A stretch of 64,000 nucleotides of DNA from Rallus limicola (taxonomy: Eukaryota > Chordata > Aves > Gruiformes > Rallidae). Of this stretch, positions 62,201 through 64,000 are shown one piece after another. Numbering within the stretch: position 1 is the first letter of the stretch; each line of letters starts with the position of its first letter. The translations under genes and the position numbers were made by a program. The DNA lies in NCBI GenBank assembly GCA_022605955.1, contig JAKCOZ010000005.1, positions 3,816,001 through 3,880,000 of the forward strand, written 5' to 3'. Below the pieces are notes generated by a model. The model did no database searches. It saw only the letters and a list, made by a program, of their open reading frames with translations, and was not told where the DNA came from.

Positions 62201-64000
62201 CATGCCTGCTCAGAAGCTAACCAGTGGGTGCTCGGCACAACCCTAGCAACATCCAGGTTTCAGATGCAAGTACAGCAAGTCACCTTCCAACACAAGCTGG
62301 TGTTCATGCTAGCTAAACCATTAGCAATCTTCAATCCCTACATATTAGAAGTTAATCCTGCCTCAGGCAGCATTAACTCACACATTAGCTCTTTAATGTA
62401 ACATCCACAGTGCTGGATAAAGAGTCATCTGGTACAAATACTTTCCCACATGGCTCCAATCACTTCCCTGATTATGACATTCCCCATCCTCTCTTGAAAA
62501 GATCTTTACCTTCTGAGGCTGGAATTCTCATGGCAATATCCCAGAGGTGTTTTTACCCTGTACGTGGTAACTTTGAGCCTGGATTTGTGGTATCTCCAAC
62601 AATGCTCACTCAGTAGTGCACAGGGAGAGAGAGATGTGGTGTACAACCAAGGCCACTGCCAACTAAACAGCAAAAATTCTGACTATCCTTACAAAAAGCC
62701 CTCTATGAAGTTTGCTATTAGCAGTGGGGTCATAATAAAGGTGCTACGTATCTGCAAAAACACGTACATATCAAAGCATCCTGAATTTCAGGACAAGTGA
62801 TGATTTATTAAAAATGCATACTAAATGCCTAATTTATAAACTATTTATAACCCAGCAAGGGACCAGAAGCTGTACTGTTTTACAGACTCTCCATGCAAAA
62901 AACTACAAAACAAGTATTTTAAGAACAAGCTGAATTGATTTTCAACTTGTGTAAATCAAGCTAACTTCGCTGGCTCTAGTTTTATATGCATAAATTCTTC
63001 TGTGTTTATGAATAATAAATACTTTTTCCCTCCCCAGATAATTAGAATAAGATTACATATCTTTTGCTGTCCTGAAAAAAAATAAATAATCTATTTCATC
63101 AGGATGCTGTCTTAAAATAGTTAAACCAACAGTCCTTTAAATTGCACATTTAAATAACACTTACAGAAATATCACAGGAAAAAAGCATTTATAGAAATTA
63201 ATGCAAGAAAGTCACTAGAATAAAAAAACCAAAATTGTTGTAAATAGGCTTCTGAGACTGTTTCACAGGAAAGTCACTAATGAAATCCTTGGAGAGACTA
63301 GGCAATCTTTAGTTCAACAATTCAACTTCAGGTTCTTTTTTTTCTTTTCACATTTACAGATGCTCCCTAAGGTGCCTGTGCTCCAAAAATACTTTTATGG
63401 TAAGATGAGTTCAAACACAACTTAAAAGAAAATGTATTTTATGTCATTTTGATAGGGTGAGGTTGTCACCTTACTGTTCAGTGACATCCCAGGCAGATCA
63501 ACCACTAAAAAAACCAAGCAGGTGTTAAACTGAAACAAAACTATCTAAGTAAAGGTGATAAAGCCTCTTTCAGTTAAGGCACAAGTGCCTTCTTTTTCAA
63601 TAAATGCCTTCTGACCCGGCCCTGCAGTTCCTGGAGGCTTTTAAAATCATTTTCTCACTCAACATAATCCCCACCTAAACAGGACACCCCATCCAAGGCT
63701 TATTTCTGTAAGAAACTTGGCTCCCCTCACCCAAGACCAGTTCACATGCTCCTCTCCTCATTTCAAAGCAAACAAAACCCAAACTGGAGATACAAGAGGA
63801 TAATATGCTCACTAGACTACAGCATCAGGGCAAGATCCTTTGCGCCCTTATGGTGTCCAAGCGCTTGATCAGTATAGGTTAAAGTTACTTCATCAGCAAG
63901 ATTGCCAGCACTCCTCTCAGCAGATCATTCCATGTCCTCATCTACCTATAGGACATGACTTCCCCTGTGCCTCTAATTTTGGTGGTTTTTTTTTTTAAAC
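59216..64000. other. anonymous DNA, no gene
   Basis: No supported gene. The less AT-rich block 61370-62300 keeps several overlapping open frames on both strands (115 codons on minus at 61658-62005), but no domain, splice pattern or repeat is recognised. A polyadenylation-type AATAAA lies near 63600 in the stretch 63590-63650, without an identifiable transcript. A T run closes the window. Confidence 0.55.

Noticed and set aside
1..64000. tRNA, rRNA, CRISPR, bacterial operon, plasmid or phage features
   Set aside because: None seen. Codon structure, repeats and composition all point to vertebrate nuclear non-coding DNA.

Overview
The window reads as nuclear DNA from a bird, probably a neoavian. 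The evidence is the repeats. There is a complete solo LTR of the avian ERVL type (TGTCCTGGTTTC at its start, ACCATAACA at its end) with a perfect 5-bp target-site duplication. Three more degraded copies of the same LTR group are present, along with CR1 LINE 3' ends in reverse orientation and several weak MIR-like SINE relics. The rest is AT-rich, CpG-poor and repeat-poor, with stop codons in every frame, as expected of intergenic DNA or a very large intron. I found no protein-coding gene, tRNA, rRNA, CRISPR array, plasmid or phage feature that I can support. The open frames are short and most are explained by chance.

Layout. 0-12 kb: anonymous DNA with a possible minus-strand LTR relic (about 0.85-1.26 kb) that contains an exact 39-bp tandem duplication, a MIR-like relic (3.5 kb) and one exon-like segment with good splice sites (4.64-4.75 kb). 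About 12.49-12.98 kb: a compact CpG island, the only strong promoter candidate. 14.2-14.6 kb: a minus-strand ERVL-type LTR. 21.4 kb: a CR1 tail. 27.3-27.9 kb: the intact solo LTR. 30.4-31.3 kb, with smaller patches near 16.8, 22.3, 34.5-35.0, 44.9-45.1, 49.5 and 56.5 kb: sequence rich in octamer, homeodomain and SOX-like words that looks like conserved regulatory DNA. 35.75-36.32 kb: an LTR end next to a 480-bp CR1. 42.5 kb: another LTR end. 48-51 kb: a MIR relic and an old CR1 relic. 51.25-51.74 kb: the longest open frame in AT-rich DNA (164 codons), just after an acceptor-like site. 52-64 kb: mostly anonymous, with one exact 26-bp tandem duplication at 58.9 kb.

Interpretation. The simplest reading is a gene-poor region with one CpG-island promoter, possibly for a long non-coding RNA or the first exon of a gene lying mainly outside the window, surrounded by candidate enhancers. 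I did not find a previously undescribed system. The best leads are the CpG island, the dense regulatory-looking block at 30.4-31.3 kb, the two exon-like segments at 4.6 and 51.3 kb, the polyadenylation-signal variant shared by two LTR copies, and three clean two-copy tandem duplications. Family names for repeats rest on remembered consensus sequences, not on a search.
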